Positions 12,201 to 27,200 of a stretch of DNA of 64,000 nt are shown in pieces. This DNA is from Agrypnia vestita (lineage: Eukaryota; Arthropoda; Insecta; Trichoptera; Phryganeidae), in NCBI GenBank assembly GCA_016648135.1, contig JADDOH010005014.1, forward strand, positions 44,649 to 108,648, written 5' to 3'. Position 1 is the first letter of the stretch, and every line of letters starts with the position of its first letter. The notes under the pieces are model-generated. The model was not told where the DNA came from. It did no database searches and saw only the letters and a program-made list of their open reading frames with translations. Position numbers and translations under genes: made by a program.

Positions 12201-15200
12201 TATACTATTAAAAAGCACCAGAAAAAATATTAATCTGAAATATTTAGGTATGGATTAGAAACAATAATTACAGATTTTATAAGAAGTATGAAAATAATAG
12301 TGTAAGATAAATTCGCACTGAAGGCGATAAAGCAAATTTTAAATTATAAAATAATGTCATCATTTTTTGGCCACTGATGAAGTGAGGCAGGAAGAGAAAA
12401 GAAGAAATGAACACAAATAATAATGAATGAATGTATGAAATTAAAACCTTTTTAATTTTTGATTTAAACAACTTTTAATTTTTACATGAGGAACATTGTT
12501 ATATATATTCTAAAAAAAAATATTATTTAAAGCCACTTGTATCAAATTGGATAATAGTATCTAATCTTTCATATAAAATATAGATTATTACGAAAAGAAG
12601 TTGTGTAATGGTGTAAAATGCAATAATCGATGGATTAAATGAATGATTACTAGAAAACAAGTTGATACAACCGGCCTTTAGAATGATTTACGATAAAAGG
12701 TACGATGATGATAGATTATTATTTTTCAGTATGTATTTCTAATTATTTCATTTTTGGTTTCGTCTCTTATGTAAAAAATTAACTTTGTGTAATTTTATTT
12801 TATTTCCCCCTTAACCAAGTTAAGCTTACGACGCAATTGCCTATATCGCTTAAAAGTTTACCACGAGGCAGGTGCAAGCCTTCTTAAGAAAAATTAACTA
12901 ATGTTCTAAAAGTTAAAAAAAGTAATTAATAAAGATAGTTAAAGATTTTAATTCAATAGATTTGAATATTTTAATACCAATTGATCATGCTTATTTTCTA
13001 GCAGTTACCAAAAAATTCACTGTCTAATAATAAAAGTGTAATTTTTTTCAGCAAATATCCTGGGTACGAAGAAGGGATTGGCACATACTATCATCCGGCA
13101 TGTTTACCTTCACAAATGATGAAAGATTTCAGGTAAGATTAGTATAGTGGTTTTATATAATGTTTTCTTTTTATTATTATGAAGTAAACAGACATTGAAA
13201 ATGACAATAACTGGATGACTAATATACGTTTAAATATGCACTTCAGGCAAAATAAGGTATTTGTGTGGCTAGAAGAATTGGCATTTTGAGAAGTGCCAAA
13301 TGATATAGTGTTTCACAGATAATTGCCTGGATGAAAGTTAACATAAAAAATACAATTAATTTCATTTTTAGATTAATTTTTCAAAAACTATCTTACATAC
13401 GTATTTGCCTTTATACAAAACTATTATATTATAGGTGTGGTGATTCTCATATAAGTTCCTATATAACTTCAAGGAAAGTCAATCTAACAGGAAGTTTAGT
13501 GTAACTATTTCATATATAACGAAATGATCGCGCACTGTCTCAATCTCTCAAGGACAACAGCATGATCGAACATTCCATAACATTTTGGGATGCCCTACAA
13601 CACTCTGTGATTATTTACAACATTTTGGAAACGTCTGAAACAGCGAAGCGAAACATTCTTGCAAGCACTAGAAACGTGTTGAATAATCTTGGAGGGTCCA
13701 AAAACCAACGTATTGCGTATAAAAGGCGGAGCCAATGCCGCGGCGCACCATGTTTATTTGACGTTTACAGGCGTGATATTAACCAGCGATAAAACCGTAA
13801 GTGTAAACAATGTTTCCAACGCGTGTGTGATACTAGCGGCAACAAATAAAGCGATGTACCTCACTAGCGTTGAAAATATGTGCAAACACTGTTCGAATTG
13901 ACGTGAACCTTCTGCGAACCTGTGTGGAAATATTCTAGAATTTGATAGATTGATTGCGAATTAGTGCGAATTAAAGAATATTGTTTTAATTAAATTCGTG
14001 AATTTATTACAATAATAAATTAATAAATCGTTAAATAATTTCCAGCGCTTACATTTACCTCCCACAGCCACGTTCCGTGACAATATTTGCCAATTGACTT
14101 AAAAAATTCAGAAAAGATCAATGTAAAAAAAGGAAATAAGTGACACCCTGTTCACGGAACCGGATCATATCCTGCAAAACAGTCCAGATTTTTTTTAATC
14201 CAACGCCCCTGAATGCCTAACACAGTAATAACATGACATGTATGGACGCGATCGCGTTCGTTCGCCCTTATAAAGTAATACGTGTACCGAGGGCTCCGAT
14301 GAAGCTGCAGATATCATCAGGCGTGTTCTCCACCTCGCCCCCGCCCTGTTCGTGCGAACTTCATTTCCCGGGGGACGGAATTAATGGGGAGTTACGGCAG
14401 AGTGTGACGCTGACATGTCAGTCGGGCCTTGTTTCCGTGACAGAATTTTGTACGCAATTATATTTTTATCGCGATCCGGAATCGCAAACATAAACAGACA
14501 ATTTTGAAATTCGAGACGACAAAAAATGATACGTCGCTATCATCATTTAAAAAAAACTTGATCCTGCATTTCTTTTCTCAATCCTCTACTCCAATGTTTC
14601 TAAAATACCAATTTTTTTAACGAATTTCCACCGGGGCATGAACCCGGTATTTCGTTTCGTCTTCTTCCTCTTGACCTTGTAGGATCGGGGACCCAAAGAC
14701 TCGACAAGGTTCTTCCATGCTCCCCTGTCTTGCGCTGCTTCTGCTCGAGTCAACCAGTTCAGACCCATTCTGTTTTCAAATACATTTTTGTTGTTGTCTC
14801 TCCCAGCTTAATCTGGGTCGACCCACTGGCCGTCTTCCCTCCGCGATTGCCAAGAGGATTCTTCTTGGTATTCATTCCTCTGGCATTCTGAGCACATGTC
14901 CAAGCCACCTCAGTTGTGATTTTTCTATGATTGTTTTTTTTTTCAAGACAAAAATAATATCATGACACTTACGAAAAATGGATAGAATAAATTGTAAATA
15001 ATATACCTCTACTTGAGTTTAATTATCTAAAACCTATAAGACTCTATGTCTGTCTCTCTTTTTTCTACACAAATCTACACCGTTGATCGATTTGACTCAA
15101 AATTTGCATACTTATTTTTTAGTACCCGGTGGGAAAAATATATGACATTTCCCACCTGGACATCCCGTTCATCCCAGTCTCGATTAAATGGAAACATGTT

Positions 15201-18200
15201 TTTTATTAGGGAATTTGCAAAACAAAATAACCCTCTTGTTCCCCCCACGAACGTATTTTAAACTAAATCCTTAACCGGAGCAACACCAAGTACAAACAGC
15301 TAGTATACATATATTACACTACTCGAAGTTCGAGAGTGACTGAACCTCTTATCGACAGGTGAAGTATTAAATATATTCAGATATAACTACATAAAAGAAA
15401 TGTGGAAACACATTAAATTAATTAAACACTGACAAAAGTAACTGGGGTTACTGGAAGTTGTAACGGGAATATTGAGATGAGTATAAAAGTATTTAATTTC
15501 AGTACATAATTAATTATATATATTTATACCTAAGCAATGTTTTCTATATTTGAACGATTTATTAATGAATCGACTCAATATTTTGAATAAAAACTGATAT
15601 AAATTTGTTCTCTTAAACTTGATCTCCATAGACAAATAAATAACTACATTTTCAAAGACGTGTCTATTCGTGAGTCTCGTCTCCTCCTTGCTCGAACAAA
15701 GTTCAAGTCTTCTACAACCTGCGGTTGTGTCTTGTCATTCCAGCAGAGCGTTAAATCCGTCACATACAGCTTACAACCCCCATGCCGACAGCCCCAAAGG
15801 TGGCGCGCTCGGAGGATCCAAATAGTCTACAGCACACGCGCAACAAGGAACGGGTAGAAGGGAGAAAGCGCTCCGTTATTGCTCAGTCAAGCGGAAACAT
15901 TGTTGCTTTGATGTATTCAAATTAGACGCACGTAAGCGCGATCCGCGCTGCGCAATTTGATGACTTCCAAGATTTTGTGTGATCATGATTTTGCACGTCT
16001 TCAGGACTTCTGTTTGAGTTGCCCTTAGCTCTGAAGTGCTCAACTTAAATTAGTATGCGGTTCAATGCTTATAGCCCGATTTGTTGAGTTTTGTTTTTCG
16101 TTGGTAGGGGTACGTAGGCATTTTGGTGAATAAAGTAGTAATATTTTATTTATTTATTTATTTAAAAAATCCTGGTTTACAAATAAAGATACTTAATACT
16201 AATTTAACAATAAAACATAAGATAAATTACACATTTTTTTTGTTTTGTTTAATTTGTGGATTATGCCACTCTACTAGGCTACGCCTGTCCCAGGGTGGCG
16301 TTATAGAACACAATTATAATATTTTTTCGAGTTCGTTAGTAGTATTTATTTTCATAAGGTAGTTATTATGTATCTACAGAGTATCAAGTGGAATGATAGT
16401 GAAAGTTGAGTTAGTCATAAGTCCAAGTGTAAATACGTGTAGAATAATTGTTTAATGTAAAAAGGGTTAAAGTTTTGTTTAAGATTAATTTTTATTTTCC
16501 TTAATTAATTAATTAATTTATATAGGTATATAATTTTATTTGAAGACATTATTATGCAATTACAGTAAGTAAATTTTCAGTTGCTGTTCTACCTTTGGAG
16601 GTAAGCCAGTTGTTTGCTAAAGCTTTTATTTTATTAATTGAGTATATTCTGATTTCCGGGAAGTCTGTTTTAAATATGTTAAATATTTTAGGCCCTATGT
16701 ATGAGTAATTTTTCTGTCCATGTGTTGTCTTAGTTTTTGGTATTTCGTCAAGGTTTCGTAATGCTTGTCTAGTATTATGTGAATGCGAGTTACTGGTTGC
16801 TGTTAGGTGGTTTGTGTTTTTGATGTAGAAGATGAGGGTAGAGACTTAACGAACAGCTGTCTAACGTTCAGTACATTAAATTCTCTGAATAGTCTGTCTG
16901 ATTGGTATGTAAATGGTTTCTTATTAATGACTCGGAGCAAGGTTTTTTGTGCCGTTATAGCTGGTTTTAATGTGGTTTTGTAAGTACCTCCCCAACTTGG
17001 AATCGCATAGTTCAAAAATGACTGGGCAAGAGCATAATAGATAGTTTTGAGTTGCTGTTTATTAAAAATATTACGTATGGATTTAAAAAGGTAAATGAGT
17101 TTTAAAAGTTTTCCCGATAATAGTTCAATGTGAAGTTTCCAGTTTAGGTGCCTGTCTATTATGATTCCCAAGTATTTCACACTATCTGCATTTTCCAAGG
17201 GGGTGCAATCACAGTTTTGGTGTTGGCAATCATGCATAGTCAATTTTAAATCGCTAGATGGCTGCCCTCTTTTATCTATGCTGAATGTCAAATACTTAGT
17301 TTTTTTGAGATTGACTGTTAGCAAATTATTTTCCAGCCAGGTAATAGGTATATTATATACGTATGTAGATAGATTGGATCGAAAAATATCACGCAGAAAA
17401 AATATTGTAATTTCACATTGCATCAATAGCACTCTTACAACAATAAGGGTAGAAAGAAACAACTTACCTCCACTTAGGGCATACAATCTACAGCCGTATA
17501 ATAAATTAGCTGTTTGTACCTGCCGTTGCTCGGCTTAAGGATTAAGTTAAAAATAAGTTTGTGGGGGGGGGGACAAAAATTCCATTATTTTGAAAAGACT
17601 CTAAAAAAACAATGTTTTCATTTATTTTAAGCTGGAATGGATATGAAGTCCAGGAGGGAATTACGGTCTTCGTATTCTGCCGAAACCTTAAGAATAAGAA
17701 TGCAAAATTCGGATAAGATCGGAAAACGGCGTAGATTTGTACAGAAAACAGGGGCGGGGTTGGGTAAAGGTAAAGGGTGAGGGGGTAAATGTCGCCTTTG
17801 TTATCCGTGGGTCCTAGAGAATATGTATGCTAAATTTGGGTCAGATTGGTCAAACAATATCCCAGTTCAGTATCCCAGAAAACTATAAGATTGTGACTTT
17901 ATTTATCGTCACACCGCTGTAACTCAGTCGAGTTACAATCATACCAGTCCCTCAAGCTGTGCAGCCATGAGATGCAGCGTTTTCCTACGCTTATTTTCTT
18001 CTGGATGATAATTTGATTTGGACTTTATTTTGATCCTCTCATTAAATGTAAATATTACGAAAGAACTAAAATATTGTCACCATCTCTATCAAGTTCTAAA
18101 ACAAGATATTTCATAATTCACTTGATTGCCCCAAATACCCTACACGTTCACACGGCTCATTTTATATGTTAACATTTTCCTACCAATCTCTCTACAAATA

Positions 18201-21200
18201 ACTTTATATACCGCTGTACAGATGCCTATAACAAAATTAATTCATAAAACCTATTAGATATTGTCTACGATAGCCTTCCATTGTTTAAGTTTAAACTCAG
18301 CCAAATCATTAAATCATTAACTTTTCTTCTATTCTTTTATATTCAGCTGTTATTACTTTTTCAAGACTTGTTAAAACTTAATTGGTTATTTTTTACTCCC
18401 TTTATGTTAACTCGTAGCGTCTGCTTGCTTAACGAAAAAATTTTGGATCGATTTTTAACCCTTTTCCCGTGATCCAATCGAGCTGAAACATTGCAAGTAG
18501 ACTCGTGGCGACGATCAAGAAGATCTATCAAATTTTCGTTAAAAAAATAATAATTATAGTATAATTTTGGATTTTTGGAATTTTTTTATTACTCCTTTTC
18601 GTAGCGTCGCCCAATGCGTAGATTTAGCGCCAAACCAGTTTACACTAGTAAATGAGAAAGGGAGTATAATAAAAACTTGGTTTTTGCGGGTTAGTTTTTT
18701 ATTTTTTTATCACAATACATATATATTCCTGAAACAATCTGTTTCAAATGAAAATATAAAATTTAATTTAAAAAAATTGCGAAATTACCAATCGGTCGAA
18801 ATTGAAAATATCGAATTTGGATGGATTTATTACCTAAATGCGAATAGAAAAAATGCAACAAATTGATTAATACTGAAACGGCCGTAGGTAACAAACTCGA
18901 GTCGTAAATTGTTCAAGTTATTTACGTTTCATGCAAATTCCACCGATGATTTATATTTTAGATATCGCTGCCGGAAAATTTTATTGCACACTTTATTAAT
19001 TTCAACATACAAAATGCTCGACTGCGACCGATAAATTCCAGGACCGAGGCTTGGAGGGCAACGCTCGCGAAAAGGCAATAAAATCATATTTTTCCCGGGT
19101 ACGTGTCAGCCGAAGCACGCGACGCTAAACATCCAGTGATTTTAATGGTATCAATAAATATTGTGTCACTTGTTTGACTGCCTGGTATGCGTATCGATAT
19201 GCGACCATCTCGGTGCGGGATTAAGCCATCGACATGAAATAAATTGTCGAAACAATTTACCAGACAATCCAATTCATTAGAAACCAGCTATATTTTATTA
19301 GATTTTTTATTTTTAAAATTTATTATTAAATAGATGAATATAAGGAAGAACAAAATATAAATACGTAAAGAACATTTTGAAGATAACTTGATTACACAAC
19401 ACTTTTTTTTGAATAACAAATTAAAAATACTATTCAGAACACAATTGAGAGTGTTGATAATCAACGAATACAATTAAGAAATAATATATGTCGTAAATCG
19501 ACAAGTTATACGAGGAAAAGTATCACCTCGCGAGTGTGGAGTGCTTGAGCTCCAAAGTAACACCCACGTGTCGTACGACAAGCAGCTGCCCTCGGAGCAA
19601 TACTGAATGTTTAGACTTTTGTCTATGGTTGACGAGTATTACACGTTCAAGCATCTATTTAGTATGCCGGTATTATCTATGGCGTACAGATGCAGAAGCG
19701 CCACCATCCATATAGGATATATATGGACAGTAGCGCTTTTGCATCTGTATGCCACATCTCTTCTACAGCGTTTACAACAAAATCTATAATTGCATTAGGT
19801 AACCGGGAGACAACATTTGTAATAATATATATTTAAAGGGATGTGGATTTTCCCTAAACTTTCTTATTTATGTATTTTTTTTTTTTTTTTTTTATTTATT
19901 TATGGTTTTTGTGTTTAATTTGTAGAACTCCATATTTATTTTTAGCGAAATTTAAATTCCCCTAAACTTTCAAACATAGATATTTACTGCAAAACTAGTA
20001 TGACAATAATTATTTATTTTTCTTAGTGGTTGGCAAGTGATTTTTTTAAAAAATTAAATTAGTTTAACTTAATAGTATTTGTAATAATATAACTGTTGAA
20101 ATATGTTTTTGCATTGTTTATTTCATACTTTTAGACTTAATTAAAAATACACACATGTAAGCATCTGTATCTTATTCTTCTTCCTTGCACTGTCGCAACT
20201 CATTGCCTAGGTAGGTATTGGTGTGGGCTCGTTCTCAGGCTATATTTTCTTTGGTTCTGGGTATCTCTTTCATCCATGTAAACATCTGTATGATTATCCT
20301 ATTTCTTTATTTTAATATCTAAAACTACAATACGTCACGTTGAAATAAGATGATGTCACAAATTGGTTTCGATAGTTTTTGTTGCTTAATATTTAACTTT
20401 CAAAGGTATTAATTTTCCAGTCCATGCGCATTTTTAAATGTATTATTCGTAGTTTTTAAATTTATATCACCTACTAAAATTTCTATTGGATTGTTGTCGC
20501 ACTCCAATTAAAAAACCTTAAACATAGAAAAACTTGGGCGGTTCTGGTTTAAGTAATTAAGATTTAAGTTTATTTATTAAATACTTGTTTTCAATAAATA
20601 AACGTTCTTTTATTCGAAAAGACATTAATATAGGATAAAAATAAAGCTTTGCAATGGATTAGTGGGAATTTATATTTTATTTAATGAATGGATAATTGTG
20701 TACTAGATCAGTCAAAATATGGAGCAATCCCTCAGTCAACCAAATATCTCCATGATTCACAAAGTAAATCAATATTTTAAAGACATTTTCAGCATTTGTA
20801 ATTATTGTCGGAGAAGTATATAAAGGCAAAAAATTAGTACATACCAATTATAATATATCGTTGTCTGCCCGTCCATGGTAGCTTCGTGTAACGTCCGTAA
20901 CTTCTTTATAGTATTTTTTTATTTTTTATAAATTAAATATCTTCTTTATAGTAATTTTTTTCTATTCTTTTTTCTCTCTTACAGTCATTTTTGAAGGATG
21001 ACAGCTAGTTTAGCTAAAAAAAAAATGTATAAATAAAGTAAAAATAACGAATATACTTGTGTCTATTTTTATGCAATATTTTAAATTAAGTAGGGGTGAA
21101 TTCAGCTCTTGCAACAGCACTATAACAGCTGGCTGGCTGCTGGAGGCAGGCGGGGAAGAAAGTAATGTTAGTTTGATGAACAAACTTTAACAGCAAAAGT

Positions 21201-24200
21201 CACTATTTTGAAAATTTTGACTCAAAAGCCCACATCCTTCTCGTAATAATACGCCAAGTGCCGCAAAAGAGCCACCAGCATTTATCAATGTACGCTTATC
21301 CGATGTTCATTTGTTGCCGCCCAGGCGTCACATCATCGCTCATACTTACACTATAGATTATTTGACCTCTTTATCATTTATTCTATACAAAATTTTCTCT
21401 GATTCAACTTCTAGTTAACCAGTTTTTAAGGAGATATTTAAGGAGCAAAGTTTTTTGACTTAATGGTGCTTAATAGCGAAGGTCACCAATGTATAGGGTG
21501 TTTAAAAAAAGCAATAAAAGTAAAAATAAAATTAATAAAAAAGCTTGATAAATCAATATAACAGTGAAAATTCAGTGAGAAAAATATAATTAAATGTATA
21601 TTAATTTATAAATAAAATGTAAAAACTAATAAACGAAAGGTGATAGGTATTGAAGAATTGAAACTCACGGTTGGTATATTCACTGATTTATTGCGGAAAC
21701 AAGATTTGCAGAATATGATTAAAATATAGTAGTTAAAAATGTGTTACGGTAACAAAGCTGTGTCGAGGGTTTTAAGATCAAAGAAGGAATGGAAACTAGC
21801 GCCGACTTGTTATTTGCTGCCGCTGCGTTATTGGAGTTGTTCATGCTTCAGGCCGGGTTGACATGGACTTGATAGTTTTTGAAACGTTTCAAGGCTTTCA
21901 CGTATTTCTTTCACGTTTTGGACCAAAAAAGATATAATGTATTTAAATTCAGACGTAACCTTAAAAAGTACTAAAAGTAAAACTAAAAGAGTCCATTCGA
22001 CGAATAGAAAGGAAATCAGGTTGTCACTCTTCTGGCACGCGTCACTGTCTGTAATTAGGTCTGAAATGTATTCAACAGCAACAGAATTGAATTCGAAGAA
22101 ATAAACAAATTTTTAATAAACCCGTATGGCTATGCGTCGCGTGTAGGCAATGGTGTGAATAAAAATATTCGATATGGATCAAATATTATTTTGATTTTTA
22201 ATAATTTATCAATCCATAAATTACAGTTGGAGATATAATAAGTTTTGTATGTATGAGGTAATTAGTAATAATAATAAATAAACACTCATACTTACTAACT
22301 AACCGTCATATCGTTTCCCCTCAGGGGTACACCGAGGGAATATGTAGAATGCCAGATTCAAGGCATTTTTTTTTTTAACAATTTATAAATTTTATGTAAA
22401 AATCAAAAAAAAAGATCAAAAAAATGAATGAGAAAGACCTTTGCCAGGTAAAAAAAAATTGTATGACTTTTTTTAAAGATACGATGTCTACAGATTATTT
22501 TAAAGTGCATTAAGACATTATTTAATGTGCAAAAATATTATTTATATATTATTAAAAATTACAGTCAGAAGAAATATATTTATATTTTATTTTATCTTTT
22601 ATCTAAAGATGTATCAAAATACATCTAAAGATATTTATGATTTCCTTAGTCAATTTTATTTTCCTGCGTGAAAATTTATTTTTGACGTTTAATTTCTAGG
22701 TAAGAATTAACCTATGGTTGAAAATGTATCAAACTCGAACTCGATCAATGTGCATGTATCGTTTTTGGAGAGATGTTTTCTGGAGAGTTGATGTATTTTC
22801 TAAAATATAATATATTTCTTATATCTAATGCCAGTAAGACCCACCATTAACACAAACATTTAAAACTCATTAGCGACGAATAAATTGCCGAACCTCTCAA
22901 AAACAGATGATGAAAATAAAATACTACCAAATCATTCGAACTAAATTTACTTGGCTCTGAACTGTCGGCCTTAAAACAACGTGTTTACACGAACGTGTAA
23001 GAGCGACACTTTAGTCTTCAGTCACCCCCCCTGAAAATGAACAGTATGGTCTTTTTGAAACGTCGGGAGTACAAAGGTCCTTCTCAGGACCAACTGACGC
23101 GGGATAACCGAGAATTTTATTTTATTTTATTTTCAACCCTTGAGAATCTCAATATATATATATATATATACATATCATTACGTAACCATTACTTATAATT
23201 TTATTTATCATAAAAAGTATATTACGTCATATTCAAAATGTTCATAAAATATTTACACTTTGCACGCTATGAGGGTGAATAACGACATGTTGATGGCCTG
23301 TTAGTTAAAAAAATAAAATATTTAAATAAGCATATAATACATTATAACCTAAAGATATCCTTAAATCGTGTGCTATTAAGATTGACCACTGGCCACGGGT
23401 ACCCCGTCAAGTCCTGACCGCAACCGATGTTGACCGACCGTCACTCAAACTGCACCGAGTATTAATACTGTGCCCCAGCTATCAATTTCACCAGCCGCAT
23501 ACGCTGACAGTTATGTCGTTCTCCTGCGGTGCACTATGGTTTATTATTCACTGATGTTTAATGCTCGTCACTGTGAACTTTCGGACCATTAGGGGTTACC
23601 AACTTATTTGTGAGTGCTTTTGTCTTATGTAAACAAAATTGTCTAGACTGTGTTTAAGCTAAGCTTTGTAACTTGTTCAAAATACTCGTAGACACAGCTA
23701 AAAAATTGAGGTGCAATTTCTTTTTGTTATTACTTATTCAACTATTTTTACAGTTTAAGTAACCATGGCTCATTTTCTGGTACCTTATCTATCAATAATT
23801 TTTATTTCCACCTAATCCATGCAAAAAATCTATATTAAATTTAGTTTTTACTCGTTGATGAGAGATTCTGATACTCTAGAAACTTGAGTAGTTTATTGGA
23901 AGTTGTATATGTGTTTAAATTGAATTTGTTTTGTATGTGAGTTGTACATTTGACTACCGTTACCTGCAGTTGAAAACTTATAGATATCTCATTATATAGA
24001 TATATCATTATGAATGGCGACATCTTAACTAGTTTATGGGAATGAAAAAGTTTTCAACCGAAGGTGGCGGTGGTAAAAAATGCAACTCACATCTGAAACA
24101 AGGTGTGCAAGTTGTACATATTACATACAACTTCCAAAAATTTTATAGATGTGGTAGTCTGTCATGGTTGGAATTGGTGAACGTTACATTGAGTAAAGCA

Positions 24201-27200
24201 ATCACTCAAGCCGTACGATAGGTCGTTAGCCCTATGAATACCCAACAAGACTTTCATACCAACTTTTCATATAAAAAATAGTTTCGTCTCTATGAGATAT
24301 CTGTTATATATCTTGATTAATGATGTTCCCCTGCGTACACTGTCCCTCCCCACTATTGTTCTTTAAAAAAATTAACATACTCAAAATGTTATAACAGTAT
24401 TTCAAATTCGTATCTTCGGATTTTCCACCGTTTGAAATACTTTCGATCACTACTATATAACTTTTAGTTTTTTTTTTTTGTATTCTGATTTTACACTTAT
24501 ATTTTCTGATACTATATATCACAAAATATATATTCACGGAAATATACTAGGCTTCTATAGCGTAACTGGATAACGCTCCTGCCTCGGAAAGGAGGAGATC
24601 CGTGGTTCGAATCCCGGTAGCAGCCAAATATTTTTTCGTGAATTTGATTTTTCTGTATGTCTTTCTAATTGATTAATTAATTTGGTTTTATATATTAAAA
24701 GTTCAATGGAATGATGAAAAGGACGAAACTGAGAAAAAGGGATTCGACTGTCGGCTAAACCGCAACTTCCATTAAAATAGATTGATGGAAATACCTTTCA
24801 ACAATACACACGTTCTGATGAGCGCGAGCTTCCTTCAGTTACGATATTGAATGAGAAGCGTTCTATCTTCAATAAGAAATAAAAATTCCTTTGTTCATCA
24901 TATGATACACATGTTTTTACTGACCGCAGAAATCTATCACGATATGGTTGGCACGTATAATATCAGGTAGTTCAGAATATTCTTGCGAATTTACACTACT
25001 AATATAAAGTTATGTACTTAGATGTGCGGGTAACTCTAATGTTTAGTAGTAATGATGGGCACAGTAAATAATTAATTAAAAATACACTGAATGACTTTCC
25101 AAATAATGGATTTTGTAAGTAATTTGCAAACTGACTCCCATGGGGAGTTTAAAAAAAGGCGCAGCTGTCCCACCTGCAGAAAAAAAGTCTATCTGACAAA
25201 AAAAACAATAAATATAAGAGAATATATATTCTTTGTGCAGTGATACGCTTCAGAAATAGGAAAATTTCACTTTTTTATAGAATATTGTTCATTTTTACTC
25301 CCTTTCTTTTAACTCGCAGCGTCTGCTTGTCTGCCGAAAATTTTTTGGATCGATTTTGAACCCTTTTCCCGTGTTCCAATCGAGCTGAAACTTTGCAGAC
25401 AGACTTGTGGTGACGATAAAAATGATCTAACAAATTTTAGTTTCAAAAAATTTAATTACAGTACAGCCAAAAAAGTCATTTTACTAACATAAGTACGTAC
25501 GTTATAATTGTATGGTACACAGATATATTGTACAAATACTACGGCACTATACCAAACGCGCGAACTGACCAACCATGTGCGTTTTAATAAAGTCGTATTT
25601 TTATAGATTTTTTTAATAAAAATTACAGATGAAAACATTACCCCACATTATCCATGCTGATTTACAGAATATATTTAATAATTATTATTTTATTTCACAT
25701 ATTTCATCGGTATTTGTAATATGTGAAGCTGTTTAGCACAAAGTAGAAATTTAGTTGGTGGCTTTATTTTGTTAGTTGGGGCGAAACGACATTTACGGAA
25801 TCTATCTGAGCAGTGCCTGGTACATTGTCACGTGATTCTTCGTTACGTGGTTCTCACAAAAGATGAATAGACAATACCCTTCAAAAGGGATGACGCTATG
25901 CTAAAAGGGTGAGAAAGGTATCAAGTTATCCTTTGCTAATTGAAGTAGAGTGATTGGCGTTTTGTCGTATGATTTTCTAGGATGTTGAAGTCCAAGATGA
26001 AATGACAAATAGCAAGAGTGAGAAAAATATATAATTAAATGATGAGACAGTGCATGGCGCAAGTAACCGGTAGTAATGTGATTCAAATTTGGAGATTTGA
26101 ATAAAAAAATATAAAGACGAAATAATCTTCTTGATACACGATAAACGTATAACGTATTAATGAAAAAATCTTTTTTTCATTTATAAACATACACTATATT
26201 TAATAATGTGTCTATACATATTATAATTTTTATGTGACCAGTGAAGTTTCCTGGGGTTAAATTAATGGAATAAAAAGTAAAAATATACTTAATAAAAAAA
26301 CTAAAAAAACATATGTGAAGAAAGAAACAAAAAGAAAAGAAATTATAGTATCTATTTTTTTCTTTTTGATTTATTTTCTTTTCGTTATTTTCTTTGTAAT
26401 ATTGATTTTATAATTGAAGTGGAAATTCAAGGTGTTCAGTAATGCTGAAGGATGCATGCTGCGATAACCTCGATTTTATAGCTACAAACAATCGCTTTTT
26501 GTGCTTTCAAATCATTAAAAAAACGTATATTTACAATTTTTAATTTGCTGCCGATTTGCATCCAGTGTTGAGTGTAATCCTTAAATCTTACGATTCACAC
26601 TTAATTTTTTCTCTTGCCTAATGTTATCTGACCGTCACGACTTAGAAAAAAATTGCTTTAAAGGATGGTTATTTTGACTGCAAAATTAGCAGAATTTTCT
26701 TAAGGCCTTGCACCTTCTTGGCATTTAAAAAATATTTTTTTGCATTATCTTACAGCATAAATTTCTAAAAATAAATTTAATAATTTAACTTTGAACAAAA
26801 AAAATATTTTCTCAATAATATTTTCAATCACTGATGAAAGGTAAAAAATCTAACCATTACCCTAAATATGTATCTTGTGTAGTCATAATACATAAATGTC
26901 CAAGACTTACTTTTTAGTTCATCTTTTAAATTATTATCATTTATACATTTCTTTTTATACCCCTCAAATATTTTCTGCAAATAAATTTCGAATTTTGCCC
27001 ACGTGTCACTCATAACATAGGTTTTCTATTTGCAATATAAACCATTTTGGACTCACACATTCATACTCATCTTTGTATATGTCTCGCCTCCGTCAACTTT
27101 CGAACAAAGGAAATAGTTAAATATTTGAAGCTCACATTATATGTCTCATTCAGGTTCCTTTTAGGCGAAATAAATCGGTGTGTGGGGTGGATCCTCATTA

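Larger units (their letters stand above)
3291..13051 (+). other. Intron 1 of the dpr12-like gene
   Basis: The intron runs from donor GTGAGT to acceptor TTTCAG, 9.8 kb. It holds foldback repeats, a decayed transposon ORF, a SINE, a Harbinger-like element and its derivative, and the M1 repeat. Bases 5150-5850, 6900-8000, 9660-10050, 10750-11390 and 11600-13050 are AT-rich; I see no supported gene in them. A 158-codon minus-strand frame at 10890-11366 has no confident identity. Confidence 0.7.

Noticed and set aside
12360..12420. CTGATGA at 12366 as another hammerhead
   Set aside because: No GAAAC at the required distance and no pairing arms. The same applies to CTGATGA at 11271, 24816 and 26831.
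13562..13901. Overlapping 70-76-codon frames
   Set aside because: They lie in an LTR-like, TATA-containing block and show no protein family signal.
14233..14493. 86-codon + strand frame in the GC-rich block as a gene
   Set aside because: No domain, no conserved motif and no splice context; GC-rich DNA has few stop codons by chance.
16803..17486. Host gene of 227 codons
   Set aside because: YLGIIIDRHLNWK and following residues are reverse-transcriptase; the first about 40 codons are read through non-homologous sequence.
18567..18866. 99-codon frame as a gene, with a similar one at 52117-52311
   Set aside because: The similarity comes from the repeated T element, and the frames diverge outside it.
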